This document shows positions 43,001 to 44,171 of a stretch of DNA of 44,171 bases, piece after piece. Source of the DNA: Gp13-AA77 sp036521995 (GTDB lineage Bacteria > Acidobacteriota > Terriglobia > UBA7540); contig DATDGR010000215.1 in the NCBI GenBank assembly GCA_036521995.1, positions 1-44,171 of the forward strand. The letters run 5' to 3'. Both the position numbers and the translations under genes were made by a program. Under the pieces are notes generated by a model. The model ran no database searches and was not told the DNA's origin. It saw nothing but the letters and a program-made list of their open reading frames with translations. Numbering within the stretch: position 1 is the stretch's first letter; every line of letters starts with the position of its first letter.

Positions 43001-43793
43001 CGAGTACGGTTCGCCAATAATCGGTCCCGGGCGCTAATTGCTGCCGGTAAGAAGGGATCGCGCCTAGCACGTTCTCGGTAACGTCCACAAATAGAGGCTG
43101 AGCTGCCTTGCAAAAAGTCTCCTCCATCAGCAGCCATCGACGGACACTCAGGCTGGTATCCCTCTGCTCCCAGTCCAACTGCCAGAAACCGATATGCTCC
43201 GCCCGCTCTGAACCCGGGCCTTGAAGAACCAGGTCAAAGCGGACGCTGGTCTCAAAAAGCAGCGGTTGCTCAGACCGCACCGCCAGGCGAGGCACCTTGA
43301 ACTCCGCCGTGACGATCTTTTTCCCGTCGCCCAAATACCGCTCAAAATCGGTGGCGAACTCGGAGGGTCCTTGCCAATCATCCGCCGTGAAAACCACCTT
43401 CTTCACTTCGAGCGGCGGACCCTGCCGCACCACCCGTTCCCGGTGGGATCGCCAGACTGACCCCTTGAACTCGGGCGACAGTGTCTTTGCCACGGCAGAA
43501 AAGTCCGATTGCTTGAAGCCCGCGCTCCAGGCCGCGAGCACGCTCTCCACCTGGGCGGCGTATTTTTCACCCAGAAACTCGTCCAGTCCGGGCTCGAGAT
43601 ACCGCAGGACATCTTCCAGAGGCAGGCGTTTGGGGTAGTGAGGAACGAAACGCGGTGGGGACGAGGCGGGGTCAAGGACGAAGCCGAGTCCGCGAGGCCG
43701 GGGACGGACTGGGAAAGAGAAGCACTCGAAACCGGGCGGCAGAAGGCTTGCCGAAGCGCTGGCGCACGAGGCAAGGAATGTGCGTCGGTTCAT
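40005..43793 (-). CDS. FG-GAP/ASPIC-UnbV protein with redoxin-like domain and TPR repeats
   Basis: A 1262-residue exported protein starting MNRRTFLASCASASASLLPP, a Tat-like or lipoprotein-like leader. Residues ~70-230 are unassigned. From ~265 to 730 come FG-GAP/VCBS repeats with calcium-binding-like D-x-D-x-D-G (e.g. DIDNDGFDEIYV, DYDRDGYLDVYF, DFDEDGWPDLYV). An ASPIC/UnbV domain (NRDAVGAAVTVEFGGRRQKR then a Gly-rich end) follows at ~740-800. A thioredoxin-like domain lies at ~847-1005; where TlpA has WCPPC it has FWTLDSASAH, so both cysteines are missing. Seven TPR repeats fill ~1010-1262. The ATG overlaps the ABC-F stop (ATGA). Function unknown; the mix of surface-binding and TPR parts suggests a scaffold. 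Confidence 0.88.
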   Translation of the reverse strand: MNRRTFLASCASASASLLPPGFECFSFPVRPRPRGLGFVLDPASSPPRFVPHYPKRLPLEDVLRYLEPGLDEFLGEKYAAQVESVLAAWSAGFKQSDFSAVAKTLSPEFKGSVWRSHRERVVRQGPPLEVKKVVFTADDWQGPSEFATDFERYLGDGKKIVTAEFKVPRLAVRSEQPLLFETSVRFDLVLQGPGSERAEHIGFWQLDWEQRDTSLSVRRWLLMEETFCKAAQPLFVDVTENVLGAIPSYRQQLAPGTDYWRTVLDQASGIDIYGNNGIAAGDIDNDGFDEIYVCQPSGLPNRLYRNLGDGRFGDITEKAGVGVLDNTPCALFADIDNDGHQDLLIVTARGPLLFINRGDGTFAHQDDAFQFQHQPEGTFTGAAFGDYDRDGYLDVYFCLYSYYRGLDQYQYPRPYYNAVNGPPKFLFRNRGHGTFEDVTERAGLNQNNDHYGFDCTWCDFDEDGWPDLYVVNDFGNKNLYRNNRNGTFTDVAEKAGVLDVGPGMSSCWFDSTAAGKEDLYVSDMWEPAGVRVSSDPAFMNDQPENIRALYRRHAKGNSLYRSARNGRFEDTSAAAGVERAGWSWSSDAWDFDCDGYPDLYVTNGMISGPDSYDCESFFWRQVVARSPGAGGTSKRYELGWGAINELIRSDFTWAGGQRNVLYLNNGDGSFSEVSGAAGLDFPDDSRAFALTDFDHDGTLELFLKNRTGPQIRVLRNLMPNAGTSIAVRLRGTKSNRDAVGAAVTVEFGGRRQKRILRAGSGFVSQHTKELFFGLGAGTAAVRVEVRWPSGAAQEFESVPPNHRIEIEEGRGDFQATAFAALSAQPEAVPPKPVELPAAVESWLVESVPAPEFELPTVGGPLLKLSGLRGRHVLLYFWTLDSASAHSDLMGLDRRRSQWAARGLEVVAINLDGPQRADEVRALGQGLDLSLVIASAEVAGVYNLLFRYLFDRRRNLGFPTSFLLDKSGEILKVFQGQFDFDRLVLDLGMIPTSQEARVRLALPFPGQRYLAGFGRNYFTYGTAYFQAGYLDQAIASFQVAIRSDPNDATAHYSVATLYLQKGEPELARPALLRALEIRPEYADALNDLGLLAARDGKNEEAVEYFKKAIALKPDYVIALQNLGRLYRTEKKWDLARQALEKALQVEPENAELSYDLGMVFAMKDDVARARTYLEQALKLRPDYAEAWNNLGVLYVRSGDTAQALRAFQQCVQVAPDYAQGYLNVARAYALAGDKEKAAASLRELLKRHPGDSEAAAELERLAH

Positions 43794-44171
43794 TCCCGAT
43801 CACTCACCATTGCTTTTCCGGGCTCCTCCAGTTCGACGGCAATCTGCTCCCACTCTTTCATCATCTCCCCGAGGCGCGTCCGGTGCTCGTCAAGGCACTT
43901 GGCGAGCCGGATGGATTCCTCCGCGCTCTTGAAATGCGCCTGATCCAGCTCGCACGTCGCGATCTCCGTTTCGCAGCGGGCAATCTCCTCCTCCAGTTCG
44001 TTGCGGCGCTCCTGCCTTTGCCGGATCAGAATGGGATTCAACTTCTTGGCCCGCAATGGCGACTCCGGAAGTGTGCCGTTCGGTCCTGCCTCCGGGCCGG
44101 GTTGCGATTCTCCGGCCATCGCGGACCCTTCCGGACCGGGAGTGCGACCCTCCTTCTGCCACAAGTAGTCT
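43790..44171 (-). CDS. ABC-F family ATPase, C-terminal part (5' end off window)
   Basis: About 127 residues remain, entering from the right edge as DYLWQKEG, the usual end of the second ABC domain of ABC-F proteins. A Pro/Gly-rich linker follows, then LNPILIRQRQERRNELEEEI and a long charged coiled coil, which is the C-terminal extension typical of Uup/Ettf-type ABC-F translation factors. The ATP-binding domains lie outside the window. Its stop overlaps the start of the FG-GAP gene by four bases. Confidence 0.75.
   Translation of the reverse strand, partial: DYLWQKEGRTPGPEGSAMAGESQPGPEAGPNGTLPESPLRAKKLNPILIRQRQERRNELEEEIARCETEIATCELDQAHFKSAEESIRLAKCLDEHRTRLGEMMKEWEQIAVELEEPGKAMVSDRE

Overview
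The window looks like a chromosomal segment of a diderm, GC-rich soil-type bacterium, most probably an Acidobacteriota member (inference). LpxD shows an LPS-bearing outer membrane. A BlaI regulator paired with an M56/TonB protein, a very large FG-GAP/ASPIC-UnbV/TPR protein, an S55 protease with an N-terminal GMSGSP motif, a pyruvoyl arginine decarboxylase beside a deoxyhypusine-synthase-family enzyme, and a BshB1-like deacetylase are a combination I associate with that phylum. I see no rRNA, tRNA or CRISPR array.

Layout. 1-1.6 kb (minus): a polyamine pair, DHS-family enzyme (cut by the window edge) and pyruvoyl-dependent arginine decarboxylase, with a palindromic operator candidate in the divergent control region. 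1.8-3.4 kb: exported C45-type N-terminal-nucleophile hydrolase. 3.5-5.9 kb (minus): a compact three-gene cassette of unknown function, comprising a 479-aa protein with a HEPN-like Rx4H motif and two ferredoxin-like modules, then a coiled-coil protein with two membrane segments, then a protein with three membrane segments. A broken copy of the C45 gene's 3' end lies on its far side. 6.2-14 kb is an accessory, repeat-rich stretch: a metallophosphoesterase with a basic tail, a frameshifted gene, a duplicated leader sequence, a MITE/REP-like element whose 108-bp core is repeated on both sides of a large RND pump, a relic of a REP-type (RAYT) transposase, and a small exported Cys protein. 14.4-15.5 kb: a RibD/DHFR-fold reductase and a decayed RelB/RelE-type toxin-antitoxin pair.

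15.5-28.3 kb is mostly orderly core sequence: S55-family protease, secreted beta-propeller protein, an ECF sigma / zinc anti-sigma / DUF4097 operon, shikimate kinase with a near-consensus promoter, a NarL-type regulator whose receiver has lost its phosphorylatable Asp, lpxD, and a three-gene proton-translocating transhydrogenase operon (pntAA-pntAB-pntB). 28.6-31.4 kb (minus): BlaI repressor plus an M56 sensor protease fused to a carboxypeptidase-like domain and a TonB C-terminus. 31.5-34.3 kb: AhpD-like protein, an exported hypothetical, an SDR oxidoreductase, and BshB1-like deacetylase.

34.6-35.5 kb holds a second candidate system: a small protein gene overlapping by four bases a RelA/SpoT-domain gene, resembling toxic small alarmone synthetase modules. 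36.2-44.2 kb: RMD1/DUF155 membrane protein, exported GH37 trehalase-family enzyme, RraA-like protein, and (minus) an ABC-F ATPase C-terminus translationally coupled to the 1262-aa FG-GAP/UnbV/redoxin/TPR protein.

The two best candidates for something not yet described are the HEPN-like/membrane cassette (3490-5910) and the RelA/SpoT two-gene module (34631-35547). Domain assignments come from reading motifs by eye; no search was run.
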